Below are positions 21,431 through 31,800 of a DNA stretch of 64,000 nt, piece after piece. This DNA is from Stutzerimonas xanthomarina. Its GTDB lineage: Bacteria > Pseudomonadota > Gammaproteobacteria > Pseudomonadales > Pseudomonadaceae. The stretch spans positions 248,001 to 312,000 of the forward strand of contig NZ_RHQM01000002.1 of assembly GCF_003935375.1 (NCBI RefSeq), in the 5' to 3' direction. Both the position numbers and the translations under genes were made by a program. Position 1 is the stretch's first letter. Each line of letters begins with the position of its first letter. The notes beneath the pieces are model-generated. The model was given only the letters and a program-made list of their open reading frames with translations, did not search any database and was not told where the DNA came from.

Positions 21431-23653
21431 TCAGAACAGATCGATCGGGTCGACATCCAGGCTCCAGCGCACGGTGCGACCGCCGGGCAGTTGTTCGAGC
21501 ATCGGGACCCAGGCGCCCATCAGCCGGTGCAGGGTCGCCCGTGCGTTGCCCTGAAGCAGTAATTGCGCCCTGTAGCGACCTGCACGCCGTTCCATCGGTG
21601 CGGGAACCGGTCCGAGCAGGTCGACGCCGTTGAGCTGCAGCTGGTCGAGCAACTGTTCGGCGAGGTTGCAGGCGTCGTCAAGGAAGGCTTCGGCCTGGCC
21701 GGGCTTCTGTGCCTCGGCGCGCAGCAGCGCCAGATGGCTGAACGGCGGCAGGCCGGCCGCGCGGCGCTCGGACAGGGCCTGCTCGGCGAAGGCGAAATAA
21801 CCCTGTTCGGTCAGCTGCACCAGCAGCGGATGGTCGGCCAGATGCGTCTGGATGATGACCTTGCCAGGCTCCTCTGCGCGCCCGGCGCGCCCGGCGACCT
21901 GGACAATCAGCTGGGCCATGCGCTCGCTGGCGCGGAAGTCGGCTGAGAACAGCCCGCCGTCGGCATCGAGAATCGCCACCAGCGTGACGCGCGGAAAATG
22001 GTGACCCTTGGCGAGCATCTGCGTGCCGACCAGCAGGCAGGGTTCGCCGCGGTTGATGGTGCCGATCATCTGCTCCATCGCGCCCTTGCGCGAGGTGCTG
22101 TCGCGGTCAATACGCAGCACCGGATAGTCGGGGAAGAGGATGCCCAGGCGCTCCTCGGCGCGTTCCGTTCCGGCGCCAACCGGGCGCAGATCCACCTTGC
22201 CGCAGTCCGGACAGTTGCGCGGCGGTCGCTCGACGTGCCCGCAGTGGTGGCAGCGCAGTTCGTTGTGACGTTGATGCAGGGTCATCCGTGCGTCGCAGCG
22301 TGGGCACTGGCTGAGCCAGCCGCAGTCATGGCAGAGCAGGGTGGGGGCGAAGCCACGTCGGTTGAGGTAGACCAAAACCTGCTGGCCGGCGCCGAGGGTC
22401 TGGCCGATGGCCTGTTGCAGCGGGCCGGATATGCCGGCGTCCAGCGGACGACTCTTGACATCCAGGCGCAGGAAGCGCGGCGACTGCGCATTGCCGGCCC
22501 GTTGCGTCAGTTTGAGCAGCGCATAGCGGCCGCTGTGGGCGTTGTGCAGGCTTTCCAGCGAGGGCGTGGCCGAACCGAGCACAATCGGCAGGTTCTCCTG
22601 GCGCGCGCGCAGCAGGGCCAGATCGCGGGCGTGGTAGCGCAAGCCTTCCTGCTGTTTATAAGAGGCGTCGTGCTCCTCGTCGATGATGATCAGGCCGGGA
22701 TTCTTCATCGGCGTGAACAGGGCCGAACGGGTACCGATGATGATGTCCGCCTCGCCATCGCGGGCGGCGAGCCAGGCATCGAGTCGCTCACGATCGTTGA
22801 CGTTGGAGTGCAGCAGCGCGATCCGGGCGTTGAAGCGCTGTTCGAAGCGGGCGAGCGTCTGTGGCCCCAGGTTGATCTCGGGGATCAGCACCAGCGCCTG
22901 CTTGCCGGCTTCCAGTACGCGATGAATCAGTTGCAGGTAGACCTCGGTCTTGCCGCTGCCGGTCACCCCCGCCAGCAGGAACGCCTGAAATCCTCCGAGG
23001 CCCGCGCTCACCGCCTCGAAGGCCGCGCGTTGCTGTGTATTCAAGGTGAGTTCGGCCTGTAGCAGCCAGCCGCCACTGTGCCCGCGCGTCGGCCTGCTGC
23101 GGCGGGATTCGATACGCACCAGGCCCTTTTCCAGCAGCAGGTCGAGGCTGTCCTTGTTCAGCTGCAGTTTGCTGAGCAGCGCATGTGGCAAGCCGTGAGC
23201 GTGCTGGGCGATGGCCTTCAGCGCTTCGCGCTGCCTGGGTGCACGAACCAATCGCGGATCGTCAGGGCTCGCGTCTTCGGCTACGTGCCAGTAGCGCTCT
23301 TGTCGCGCTTCAGCGGGTTCGCCCTGACGCAGCAGTACCGGCAGTGCCCAGCTGAGGGTGTCGCCAAGGCTGTGCTGATAATACTGCGCGGTCCACAGGC
23401 AAAGCTTGAATAGCGGGGCGGGCAGGGATGGTTTGCTATCCAGCAGTTCCAGGGCCGGCTTGAGCTTTTCCGCCGGCACTTCGCTGTGGTCGCTCAGCTC
23501 GACCAGAATGCCGACCACTTCGCGTCGACCGAAGGGCACGCGCAGGCGTACGCCTGGTTGAAGAGCGGCGGGTGACACGCCAGCCGGCGGCAGGTAATCG
23601 AACAGGCGACGCAGGGGTGAGGGCAGCGCCAGGCGGAGGATGCTGGAAGACAC
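21431..23653 (-). CDS. priA: Primosomal protein N' (PriA helicase)
   Basis: PriA restarts stalled replication forks by recognising fork structures and loading DnaB. The 740-residue protein has the N-terminal 3' DNA-binding domain (ALPSPLRRLFDYLPP), Walker A GVTGSGKTE, the helicase box DEEHD, and a zinc-binding module with paired cysteines (CHDCGW, CPRCD, CHHCGH, CPDCG) between the helicase lobes. GTG 23653, preceded by AAGGA, gives the correct N-terminus; the much longer upstream open frame has no family sequence. It diverges from rpmE. Confidence 0.96.
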   Translation of the reverse strand: MSSSILRLALPSPLRRLFDYLPPAGVSPAALQPGVRLRVPFGRREVVGILVELSDHSEVPAEKLKPALELLDSKPSLPAPLFKLCLWTAQYYQHSLGDTLSWALPVLLRQGEPAEARQERYWHVAEDASPDDPRLVRAPRQREALKAIAQHAHGLPHALLSKLQLNKDSLDLLLEKGLVRIESRRSRPTRGHSGGWLLQAELTLNTQQRAAFEAVSAGLGGFQAFLLAGVTGSGKTEVYLQLIHRVLEAGKQALVLIPEINLGPQTLARFEQRFNARIALLHSNVNDRERLDAWLAARDGEADIIIGTRSALFTPMKNPGLIIIDEEHDASYKQQEGLRYHARDLALLRARQENLPIVLGSATPSLESLHNAHSGRYALLKLTQRAGNAQSPRFLRLDVKSRPLDAGISGPLQQAIGQTLGAGQQVLVYLNRRGFAPTLLCHDCGWLSQCPRCDARMTLHQRHNELRCHHCGHVERPPRNCPDCGKVDLRPVGAGTERAEERLGILFPDYPVLRIDRDSTSRKGAMEQMIGTINRGEPCLLVGTQMLAKGHHFPRVTLVAILDADGGLFSADFRASERMAQLIVQVAGRAGRAEEPGKVIIQTHLADHPLLVQLTEQGYFAFAEQALSERRAAGLPPFSHLALLRAEAQKPGQAEAFLDDACNLAEQLLDQLQLNGVDLLGPVPAPMERRAGRYRAQLLLQGNARATLHRLMGAWVPMLEQLPGGRTVRWSLDVDPIDLF

Positions 23654-23749
23654 TCGATGATCCTTGGTGATGTGCGGCGATGGTAAACGATGACGCGATT
23701 CGGCGTCGTCGCGAGCGCGCCAGCGGCTCAGCGCGTCTGTCGCCCGCGC

Positions 23750-23777
23750 TTGCATCACCCTAGCGCTCTGGTATGAT
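23750..23777 (+). promoter_or_regulatory. Sigma-70 promoter for rpmE
   Basis: -35 TTGCAT (23750-23755), 16-nt spacer and -10 TATGAT (23772-23777). This places the start of rpmE RNA about 60 nt before the coding region. Both boxes match four or five of six consensus bases. Confidence 0.6.
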
Positions 23778-23845
23778 TCGCGCCCTACTTCGTGCGGTAC
23801 TCGACATAGGGTCGGGTGGCGGCACACAATCCTAGAGGATTCACC

Positions 23846-24058
23846 ATGAAAGCCGATATCCATCCTAATTACGTCGAAATCGAGGCCACCTGCAGCTGTG
23901 GCAACGTCATCAAGACCCGCTCCACGCTGGGTAAGAACCTGAGCCTCGACGTGTGCTCCGAGTGCCACCCGTTCTACACCGGCAAGCAGAAGGTGCTGGA
24001 TACCGGCGGCCGTATCGATCGCTTCAAGCAGCGTTTCGGTGTGTTCGGCGCCAAGTAA
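23846..24058 (+). CDS. rpmE: 50S ribosomal protein L31, zinc-binding form
   Basis: The 70-residue product has four cysteines at 16, 18, 37 and 40 (TCSCGN and CSEC), the zinc-binding C+ form of L31, in contrast to the C- paralogue induced when zinc is scarce. [16 protein letters not shown] is the standard N-terminus. AGAGGAT 6-12 nt before ATG 23846 is the ribosome-binding site. The gene is monocistronic in principle: its intrinsic terminator at 24099-24129 lies within the start of the next gene. Confidence 0.97.
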   Translation: MKADIHPNYVEIEATCSCGNVIKTRSTLGKNLSLDVCSECHPFYTGKQKVLDTGGRIDRFKQRFGVFGAK

Positions 24059-24078
24059 GCTGGCGTACCGGGAATCCA

Positions 24079-24873
24079 ATGGGGTTTTCCGAGCACATGA
24101 AAAAGGCGTCCCTGGTGGGCGCCTTTTTCGTTTCCGTCTTCTGGCAAATTCAAGCGCTTGCCTTCTGCCCGTCGCCGGGGCGCTTGTCGACGCTGGAAGT
24201 GGCCCAAGTCGTTGACGGCGATACGCTGCGTCTGGTCGATGGTCGCAGCGTGCGGCTGATCGGCATCAACACGCCGGAGCTGGGGCGTGACGGGCGCAAG
24301 GCCGAGCCTTTCGCGCTGGCCGCACGGCGCCGACTGCAGGCATTGGTGCAGGCCAGTGACGGGCGGGTCGGTCTGGTCCTGGGCCAGGAGCGGCAGGATC
24401 GCTATGGGCGCACGCTGGCCCATGCTTATGACGCGCAGGGACGTAATCTCGAGGCCGTGCTGCTTGCCGATGGCCTTGGCTTCATGGTCGCGGTGGCGCC
24501 GAATACACGGATGGTGGCCTGTCAGCAGCGGGCCGAGCAGCAGGCGCGGCAAAACGGTCTGGGTGTCTGGCGCGAGCTGAAGCCCGGCTCGCCGCAATCG
24601 TTGAGGCGTGGTGGCTTCGCGCTGCTCGAAGGCAGGGTCGAGCGGGTCGAGCGCAATCGTGGCGGCTATTGGCTGGAAATGGATGGTCCGCTGGTGGTGA
24701 ACATACCGCCGCAGGCGCTTGACGCATTCGATGTCCGGACAATGACCGTACTTGCCGGGAAGCGACTCGAGCTCAGGGGCTGGGTAGTCGACCGCCGCGG
24801 ACGGGTGGGGGCCGGGCAGGCCCGCTGGATGCTGCGCGTCACCCATCCGGCGATGCTGGGGTTGTCGCGCTGA
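24079..24873 (+). CDS. Secreted thermonuclease (staphylococcal nuclease homologue)
   Basis: This protein of about 264 residues has a signal peptide (KKASLVGAFFVSVFWQIQA) ending before AFCPSPG. The SNase domain contains VVDGDTLRLVDGRSVRLIGI followed by NTPE, the calcium-binding and arginine catalytic regions, and then QERQDRYGRTLAHAY. A C-terminal OB-like extension (RVERVERNRGGYWLEMDG) follows. It probably cleaves nucleic acid in the periplasm or outside the cell. Start is ambiguous: ATG 24079 has GGGAA upstream, ATG 24097 gives a neater signal peptide. The first codons after 24097 coincide with the rpmE terminator hairpin. Confidence 0.85.
   Translation: MGFSEHMKKASLVGAFFVSVFWQIQALAFCPSPGRLSTLEVAQVVDGDTLRLVDGRSVRLIGINTPELGRDGRKAEPFALAARRRLQALVQASDGRVGLVLGQERQDRYGRTLAHAYDAQGRNLEAVLLADGLGFMVAVAPNTRMVACQQRAEQQARQNGLGVWRELKPGSPQSLRRGGFALLEGRVERVERNRGGYWLEMDGPLVVNIPPQALDAFDVRTMTVLAGKRLELRGWVVDRRGRVGAGQARWMLRVTHPAMLGLSR
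24099..24129 (+). terminator. rpmE intrinsic terminator inside the thermonuclease signal-peptide codons
   Basis: GAAAAAGGCG (24099-24108) pairs with CGCCTTTTTC (24120-24129), extended by a G-T wobble and two G-C pairs, with loop CTGGT-like bases between. Five T residues close it. It lies about 40 nt after the rpmE stop and encodes KKASLVGAFF of the next protein. Confidence 0.8.
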
Positions 24874-25022
24874 TCGGCTGTTCGTAACGGCGCGTGAATC
24901 TACCCGGAAAGTCGTAGCGGCTTGGGCTTGACAGTCAGCCGGCCCGCTGGCTTGTGAGTGCGCTTGTTCTTGGCGTATGCTCGACCGCCTGTCTGTCCCA
25001 GTAAAATAAGCGGAAATGCCAC

Positions 25023-26291
25023 ATGACTGACCTGAAAACTGCCGCGCTCGAATACCATGCCCAGCCCCGTCCAGGGAAATTGAGCGTCGAGCTGACCAAG
25101 CCCACCGCCACCGCTCGTGATCTTTCCCTGGCCTACAGCCCGGGTGTAGCTGAGCCTGTGCGCGAGATCGCTCGCGATGCGGAACTGGCTTACCGCTACA
25201 CTGGCAAAGGCAACCTGGTGGCTGTTATCTCCGACGGCACCGCTATTCTCGGCTTGGGCAACCTTGGCCCGCTGGCTTCCAAGCCGGTGATGGAAGGCAA
25301 GGGCGTGCTGTTCAAGCGTTTCGCTGGCGTCGACGTATTCGACATCGAAGTCGATGCGGAAAGCCCGCAGGCCTTCATTGATACCGTCAAGCGCATCTCG
25401 ATCACCTTTGGTGGCATCAATCTGGAAGATATCAAGGCGCCGGAGTGCTTCGAGATCGAGCGGGCGCTGATCGAGCAGTGCGATATCCCGGTTTTCCATG
25501 ACGACCAGCATGGCACCGCCATCGTGACGGCTGCCGGCATGCTCAATGCGCTGGAAATCGCCGGCAAGACTCTCGAGCAGGCCAAGATCGTCTGCCTCGG
25601 TGCTGGGGCTGCCGCAACCTCGTGCATGAAGCTCCTGGTCAGCATGGGTGCGAAAATCGAGAACATCTTCATGATCGATCGCAAGGGCGTCATCCACGCC
25701 GGCCGTGACGATCTGAACCAGTACAAGGCTGTGTTCGCCCATGAGACCGACAAGCGCACTCTGGACGATGCGCTCGAAGGTGCCGACGTTTTCGTCGGCC
25801 TGTCAGGCGCCAACCTGCTGAGTCCGGAAGGTCTCAAGCGCATGGCGGCCAATCCGGTCGTCTTCGCCTGCTCTAATCCTGATCCGGAGATCAGCCCGGA
25901 GCTGGCGCATGCGACGCGTTCGGACGTGATCATGGCAACTGGTCGCTCGGACTACCCGAACCAGGTCAACAACGTATTGGGCTTCCCGTTCATCTTCCGT
26001 GGCGCGCTGGATGTTCGCGCCAAGCGCATTAACGAGGAGATGAAGATCGCGGCCGCCATTGCGCTGCGCGATCTCGCCAAGTTGCCGGTGCCGGCTGAAG
26101 TGGCTGCTGCATACGGTGTGGATAGTCTGGAATTCGGCCGCGAGTACATCATTCCGAAGCCAATGGATCCGCGTCTGATCACGTTGGTGTCTGATGCCGT
26201 GGCCAAGGCAGCCATCGAAAGTGGCGTGGCGACATTGCCTTACCCGTCACATTATCCGCTGCAGTCGGTTAACGACGTTTTCAACGGCTGA
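25023..26291 (+). CDS. maeB: Malic enzyme, short MaeB type
   Basis: The enzyme oxidatively decarboxylates malate to pyruvate with NAD(P). The 422-residue chain contains only the malic domain ([41 protein letters not shown]) and the NAD(P)-binding domain ([17 protein letters not shown]), and lacks the phosphotransacetylase-like C-terminal half of E. coli MaeB (759 residues). Cofactor preference cannot be settled from sequence alone. AGCGGAA upstream serves as ribosome-binding site. A strong terminator ends the gene before convergent mrcA. Confidence 0.93.
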   Translation: MTDLKTAALEYHAQPRPGKLSVELTKPTATARDLSLAYSPGVAEPVREIARDAELAYRYTGKGNLVAVISDGTAILGLGNLGPLASKPVMEGKGVLFKRFAGVDVFDIEVDAESPQAFIDTVKRISITFGGINLEDIKAPECFEIERALIEQCDIPVFHDDQHGTAIVTAAGMLNALEIAGKTLEQAKIVCLGAGAAATSCMKLLVSMGAKIENIFMIDRKGVIHAGRDDLNQYKAVFAHETDKRTLDDALEGADVFVGLSGANLLSPEGLKRMAANPVVFACSNPDPEISPELAHATRSDVIMATGRSDYPNQVNNVLGFPFIFRGALDVRAKRINEEMKIAAAIALRDLAKLPVPAEVAAAYGVDSLEFGREYIIPKPMDPRLITLVSDAVAKAAIESGVATLPYPSHYPLQSVNDVFNG

Positions 26292-26307
26292 CCGCGCTGA
26301 AAAAACA

Positions 26308-26331
26308 AACCCCGCCAAGGCGGGGTTTTTT
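26308..26331. terminator. Intrinsic terminator between maeB and mrcA
   Basis: AACCCCGCC (26308-26316) and GGCGGGGTT (26319-26327) with a two-base loop and a T-run to 26331. A-rich sequence on the other side permits function for mrcA as well. Confidence 0.9.
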
Positions 26332-26353
26332 GTGGCTGGCGAAAACCGGTCGA

Positions 26354-28786
26354 TCAGAACAGATCCAGCGGGGCGACTTCATCGGCCGGAAGAGGGCTTC
26401 CAGGTGCCTGGGTTCCAGAGTCGAATTCACCCATGGGGGGCGGCGAATCCTCGCTCTTGAAGACCTCGAAATAGGCGTCAGGCGTGCTGGGTGTGGCAGA
26501 GCGACCGCTGACCGGATCGATGCGCAGCTTGAGCAGCCCGTCCGGCTCCGCTGGCGGGTGCTCGGGCATGTCCTTTAGCACTGCGCTCATGTAGCTCATC
26601 CAGATCGGCAGAGCGACCGTGCCGCCATATTCGTTGCGCCCCAGGCTTTGTGGTTGGTCGAAGCCCGCCCATACCGTGGTTACGATGTCGGCGTTATAGC
26701 CGGAGAACCAGCTGTCGATGGAGTCGTTGGTGGTGCCGGTTTTGCCTGCGATGTCACCGCGCCCCATGGCCAGCGCACGTCGCCCTGTGCCGCGCTTGAT
26801 AACGTCCTGCAGCATGCTGGTCATGATGTAGGCGGTACGTTCATCGAGTACCTGCTCGGCAAGGCGTGGTTCGGCGTCGAGTGCCTCGCCGTCATTCAGG
26901 TCTCTAGTGTCAGGCGCTGCGTAAGCCTCGGCCTCTGTTTCCTCGATCTCGGTATTCCGCGATGGCACGCGTGCCGGGTTGGCCTCGAAGAGCAGCTTGC
27001 CTTCACGGTCTTCTATGCGCTGAATCAGGTATGGCTCGATCTTGTACCCACCGTTTGCAAAGGTCGTCCAGCCGGTGGCGATCTCCATAGGTGTAAGCGT
27101 CGCCGTACCCAATGCCAGAGATAGGTTGCGCGGCAGGTCCTGCGGATTGAAACCGAAGCGGCTGATGTAATCGATCGTGTGGTCGATGCCCATTGTCTGC
27201 AGCAGACGAATCGAAACCAGATTCCTCGATTTGTACAGCGCCTCGCGCATGCGGATCGGCCCGAGGAACGTATTGTTGTCGTTCTTCGGGCGCCAGATGC
27301 GGTCCATGCCCTGTTCGACAAAGACGATGGGGGAATCGTTGACCAGGCTCGCGGCGGTGTAGCCCGCGTCCAGCGCTGCGCTGTAAATGAACGGTTTGAA
27401 GCTTGACCCGGGTTGGCGCTTGGCCTGGATGGCGCGGTTGTAGTTGCTCTGGCCAAACGAGAAACCGCCTGCGAGCGCTTCGATCGAACCATCCTGGGGG
27501 TCGAGTGAAACCAGTGCCGCCTGCGCCTGCGGCACCTGGCTGAATACGGCTGTTTCATCATCCTGCCAGCGAATGCGGACCACGTCGCCTAGCTTGACCA
27601 CGTCGGCTGGGCGCTGCGGCCTTGGCCCCATGCTTTTGATGCCGAGGTAGGGACGGGCCCACTTCATGCTGTCCCAAGCGACTGCGTGCTCGTTTCCGTC
27701 GCGCGTCAGCACCAGAATCCCGCTGGTCTCTACCTGCGTGACGACGGCCGGCTGCAGCCCGGAAAGGCCTCGGTACTTGGCCAGCTCGCTGGGCCAGCTA
27801 TCGCGCGGCAGTTCTGCGAGGCGCGCTTCCGGTCCGCGGTAGCCGTGCCGCTGGTCGTATTCAATCAGTCCGTTGTCGAGTGCGAGGTTGGCAGCAAGCT
27901 GCCGCTCGCTGGACACCGTGGTCTTTACCCGGAAGCCATCCGTGTAGGCAGCGCTGCCGAAGCGGCCCACCATCTCGGCGCGCGCCATCTCCGCGATGTA
28001 GGCGGCATCCAGCTCGGGGGCTGCGCCGTGGTACCGAGCGGTCTCAGGTTCGGCGAGTGCTTGCCGATAGCTAGTTTCATCCAGTGAGCCAAGTCTGTGC
28101 ATGCGGCCCAGGATCCAGTCGCGTCGCTCTTTGCTGCGGGTCGGATTAACCAATGGGTTGAATGCAGAAGGTGCCTTCGGCAGGCCGGCGATCATCGCCA
28201 GCTGTGCGACGCTAAGCTCCGAAATGGGCTTTCCGTAATACACCTGAGACGCCGCCTCGATTCCATAGGCACGATTGCCAAGGTAGATCTTGTTGACGTA
28301 CAGCTCGAGGATTTCGTTCTTGCTGAGCTCGCGCTCTATCTGCAATGCCAGCAGTATCTCGTTGATCTTGCGCGAGAAACTCCGCTCACTGGTAAGGAAG
28401 TAATTCTTCGCCACCTGCATGGTAATGGTGCTGCCGCCGGTCTGAATCTGCCCACTTTTCAATAATTGCGTGGCAGCGCGCATCAGGCCGGTTATGTCGA
28501 CGCCATAATGATTAGCGAAATTGTCGTCCTCGGCAGCCAGCAGTGCGTGGATGAATTCCTCAGGGATGTCCTCGAAGTGGATCGGTGAGCGTCGCATTTC
28601 CCCGAACTCGGCGATCAGCTTGCCATCCGCGCTATAAACCCGCAGCGGAATTTGAAGCTGTATGCTCCGCAGGGAATCGACGGAGGGGAGGTTGGGGCTG
28701 AGGTAGAGAAATGCGCCGCTGATGCTCAGCAAGAGTGCGCAAAAGACTGCGAAGCACGACCAGAGAAAAAATTTCAAAAAACGCAT
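26354..28786 (-). CDS. mrcA: Penicillin-binding protein 1A (class A, bifunctional)
   Basis: This 810-residue inner-membrane peptidoglycan synthase, also named ponA, has one N-terminal membrane helix (FFLWSCFAVFCALLLSISG). The glycosyltransferase 51 domain has AAEDDNFANHYGVD, GGSTITMQVAKNYF and KINEILLALQIE. An OB/ODD insertion precedes the transpeptidase with SSFK (active-site serine), SRN and KTGT. Length and order match P. aeruginosa PonA. It is divergent from pilM, as in other gammaproteobacteria, and convergent with maeB. A perfect TATAAT lies about 70 nt upstream on its strand. Confidence 0.96.
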   Translation of the reverse strand: MRFLKFFLWSCFAVFCALLLSISGAFLYLSPNLPSVDSLRSIQLQIPLRVYSADGKLIAEFGEMRRSPIHFEDIPEEFIHALLAAEDDNFANHYGVDITGLMRAATQLLKSGQIQTGGSTITMQVAKNYFLTSERSFSRKINEILLALQIERELSKNEILELYVNKIYLGNRAYGIEAASQVYYGKPISELSVAQLAMIAGLPKAPSAFNPLVNPTRSKERRDWILGRMHRLGSLDETSYRQALAEPETARYHGAAPELDAAYIAEMARAEMVGRFGSAAYTDGFRVKTTVSSERQLAANLALDNGLIEYDQRHGYRGPEARLAELPRDSWPSELAKYRGLSGLQPAVVTQVETSGILVLTRDGNEHAVAWDSMKWARPYLGIKSMGPRPQRPADVVKLGDVVRIRWQDDETAVFSQVPQAQAALVSLDPQDGSIEALAGGFSFGQSNYNRAIQAKRQPGSSFKPFIYSAALDAGYTAASLVNDSPIVFVEQGMDRIWRPKNDNNTFLGPIRMREALYKSRNLVSIRLLQTMGIDHTIDYISRFGFNPQDLPRNLSLALGTATLTPMEIATGWTTFANGGYKIEPYLIQRIEDREGKLLFEANPARVPSRNTEIEETEAEAYAAPDTRDLNDGEALDAEPRLAEQVLDERTAYIMTSMLQDVIKRGTGRRALAMGRGDIAGKTGTTNDSIDSWFSGYNADIVTTVWAGFDQPQSLGRNEYGGTVALPIWMSYMSAVLKDMPEHPPAEPDGLLKLRIDPVSGRSATPSTPDAYFEVFKSEDSPPPMGEFDSGTQAPGSPLPADEVAPLDLF

Positions 28787-28854
28787 CAGGGTTCTTGGAA
28801 TCCAGGATTTGGGGGAGGAAGACTGCGGCGATGCTGAAAGGGAAAACCGTTCAC

Positions 28855-28860
28855 ATTATA
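28855..28860 (-). promoter_or_regulatory. -10 box of mrcA
   Basis: TATAAT on the minus strand, about 70 nt before the mrcA start. No good -35 box is visible 16-18 nt upstream, so it is a partial promoter call. Confidence 0.45.
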
Positions 28861-28939
28861 TGCGGTTTTTTTGCCGGGTAGCCATTTGCGCTTCTGTCAA
28901 GGCTGTTATCTAATGTGGATAAACATAATTAATCCGTAA

Positions 28940-30030
<1,091 letters not shown>

Positions 30031-30031
<1 letters not shown>

Positions 30032-30603
30032 TGGCGCAAATCAACTTACTTCCGTGGCGTGAACAGCTGCGTGAAGAACGAAAGCAGCGTTTCCTAGCGT
30101 CTCTGGTCGGTGTGCTGGTCATAGCGGCTGGTCTGGTCTTTCTTGGAGATCGTTATTTCCAAGCTGCGATTGAGCAGCAGAGTGCGCGCAACGAGTTTGT
30201 CAAAAAGGAAATTGCGGTTCTTGATGCTCGTATTAAAGAAATCAAGGAATTGAAAGAGCGTCGTCAGCAACTACTGGAGCGAATGAAGATCATCCAGGAC
30301 TTGCAAGGTAATCGACCTATTATCGGGCGAGTTTTTGATCAGCTTGTAAGAACTCTGCCGGATGGAGTGTATTTCACTTCGGTAAAAATGACCGGAAAGA
30401 ACATTGCGATCATTGGTGCTGCCGAATCGAACAATCGTGTCTCCAACCTTATGCGCAATCTTGATGCCTCGGATTGGCTCGAAGCGCCGAATCTGAACGA
30501 GGTGAAAGCCGTCACCGCCGGTGCCGTGGATCAGGAAAATGTGTTCCAGCTGACGGTTCAGCAAACGCAGCCGGTTGCCGCTACGGAAGGAGCAAAGCCA
30601 TGA
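30031..30603 (+). CDS. pilN: Type IV pilus alignment protein PilN
   Basis: This 190-residue bitopic protein starts MAQINLLPWREQLREER, whose INLLP segment is the PilM-binding motif. One membrane helix follows (about 29-48, LASLVGVLVIAAGLVFLGD), then a periplasmic coiled coil and a ferredoxin-like domain that pairs with PilO. The start shares one base with the pilM stop and the stop overlaps the pilO start (ATGA). Codon usage is visibly more AT-rich than in surrounding genes. Confidence 0.97.
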
Positions 30604-31223
30604 GTCTGGCTGAATCGTTAGATAGTTTTCGCAAGATAGACTTCGCTGATCTCGATCTTAATAACCTCGGTTCTTGGCCTGCGCCGGTCAAGTTCATTGC
30701 TGGCGTTATGCTTCTCGCAGCGGTGCTTGCTCTAGGTTATTACTTTCATTTGCAGGATATGCAACTGCAATTGGAGCAGCAGCGCGCTCAGGAAGAAACC
30801 TTGAAGCAGCAGTTCTCGACCAAAGCCTTCCAGGCCGCCAATTTGGAAGCTTATAAAGCGCAAATGGCCGAGATGGAAACGTCGTTTGGTGCGTTATTGC
30901 GGCAACTGCCAAGCGATACCGAGGTCCCTGGGCTTCTGGAAGACATCACTCGAACGGGTCTCGGTAGTGGGCTGGAGTTCGAGGAAATCAAGTTGCAGCC
31001 AGAGGTGGCTCAGCAGTTTTATATCGAGTTGCCTATAAATATTAAGGTCGTTGGGGGGTATCACGATCTGGCAACTTTCGTGAGTGGTGTGGCAAGCCTT
31101 CCGCGTATCGTCACGCTACATGATTTCGAGATCAAGACTGAAAAGAACGAAGCTACATCAAAATTGCGGATGAACATCGTCGCTAAGACTTATCGTTATA
31201 ACGACAAGGGGCTGCAGAAATGA
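30600..31223 (+). CDS. pilO: Type IV pilus alignment protein PilO
   Basis: This 207-residue bitopic protein has a short cytoplasmic N-terminus, a membrane helix around 30-52 (KFIAGVMLLAAVLALGYYF), a periplasmic coiled coil and a C-terminal ferredoxin-like domain. It forms heterodimers with PilN that link the inner-membrane motor to PilP and the secretin. ATGA overlaps join it to pilN and pilP. Confidence 0.97.
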   Translation: MSLAESLDSFRKIDFADLDLNNLGSWPAPVKFIAGVMLLAAVLALGYYFHLQDMQLQLEQQRAQEETLKQQFSTKAFQAANLEAYKAQMAEMETSFGALLRQLPSDTEVPGLLEDITRTGLGSGLEFEEIKLQPEVAQQFYIELPINIKVVGGYHDLATFVSGVASLPRIVTLHDFEIKTEKNEATSKLRMNIVAKTYRYNDKGLQK

Positions 31224-31747
31224 ATCGCGCGAGACTTACTGCGTTGGGCTTAAGTCTGGTTGCGCTGACTGGCTGCGGCAGCAGCAACGACTTCGGTGAT
31301 CTGCAGCAATATATGAATGAGGTCAGGGCGAAGCCGAAAGGGACAATTGAGCCACTACCGGCATTCATTCCCTACGAAGCCTTTACCTATAGCGCTGCCG
31401 CCCTGCGACATCCGTTTCAGCCTCCCGTCAAGCTTGATTTAACCCAGCGGCAAAAGGGCTCAAAAGATATCCAGCCGGATGAGTCGCGAGTTAAGCAGTT
31501 TCTTGAGGGGTTCAATATCGAGAACTTCACGATGGTAGGCACGTTAGCCAATGGTGGGGGGCGGTACGCCTTGATCAAGGGGGGCGATGGGGTTCATCGC
31601 GTCAAGATTGGTGACTATTTGGGGCGCAACCATGGCCGTATCGTCGAGATCAGCGATGCGGGAGTGGATGTAGTGGAAATCGTACCTGATGGAGAGGGTG
31701 GGTGGCTCGAGCGCCCGCGCAGTCTGACCTTGAAAGAGCGCACCTAG
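31220..31747 (+). CDS. pilP: Type IV pilus lipoprotein PilP
   Basis: This 175-residue inner-membrane lipoprotein has a signal with lipobox LTGC at about 17-20. A disordered stretch that contacts PilNO follows, and a C-terminal beta-sandwich (about 100-165, GTLANGGGRYALIKGGDGVHR) binds the N0 domain of PilQ. It connects the inner-membrane complex to the outer-membrane secretin. The start overlaps the pilO stop, and pilQ starts 53 nt downstream. Confidence 0.96.
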   Translation: MNRARLTALGLSLVALTGCGSSNDFGDLQQYMNEVRAKPKGTIEPLPAFIPYEAFTYSAAALRHPFQPPVKLDLTQRQKGSKDIQPDESRVKQFLEGFNIENFTMVGTLANGGGRYALIKGGDGVHRVKIGDYLGRNHGRIVEISDAGVDVVEIVPDGEGGWLERPRSLTLKERT

Positions 31748-31800
31748 CGCGGGGCAAAAGCATGGAAAACCTTTACCGGTCTGCACAACGGAAGCAATTT

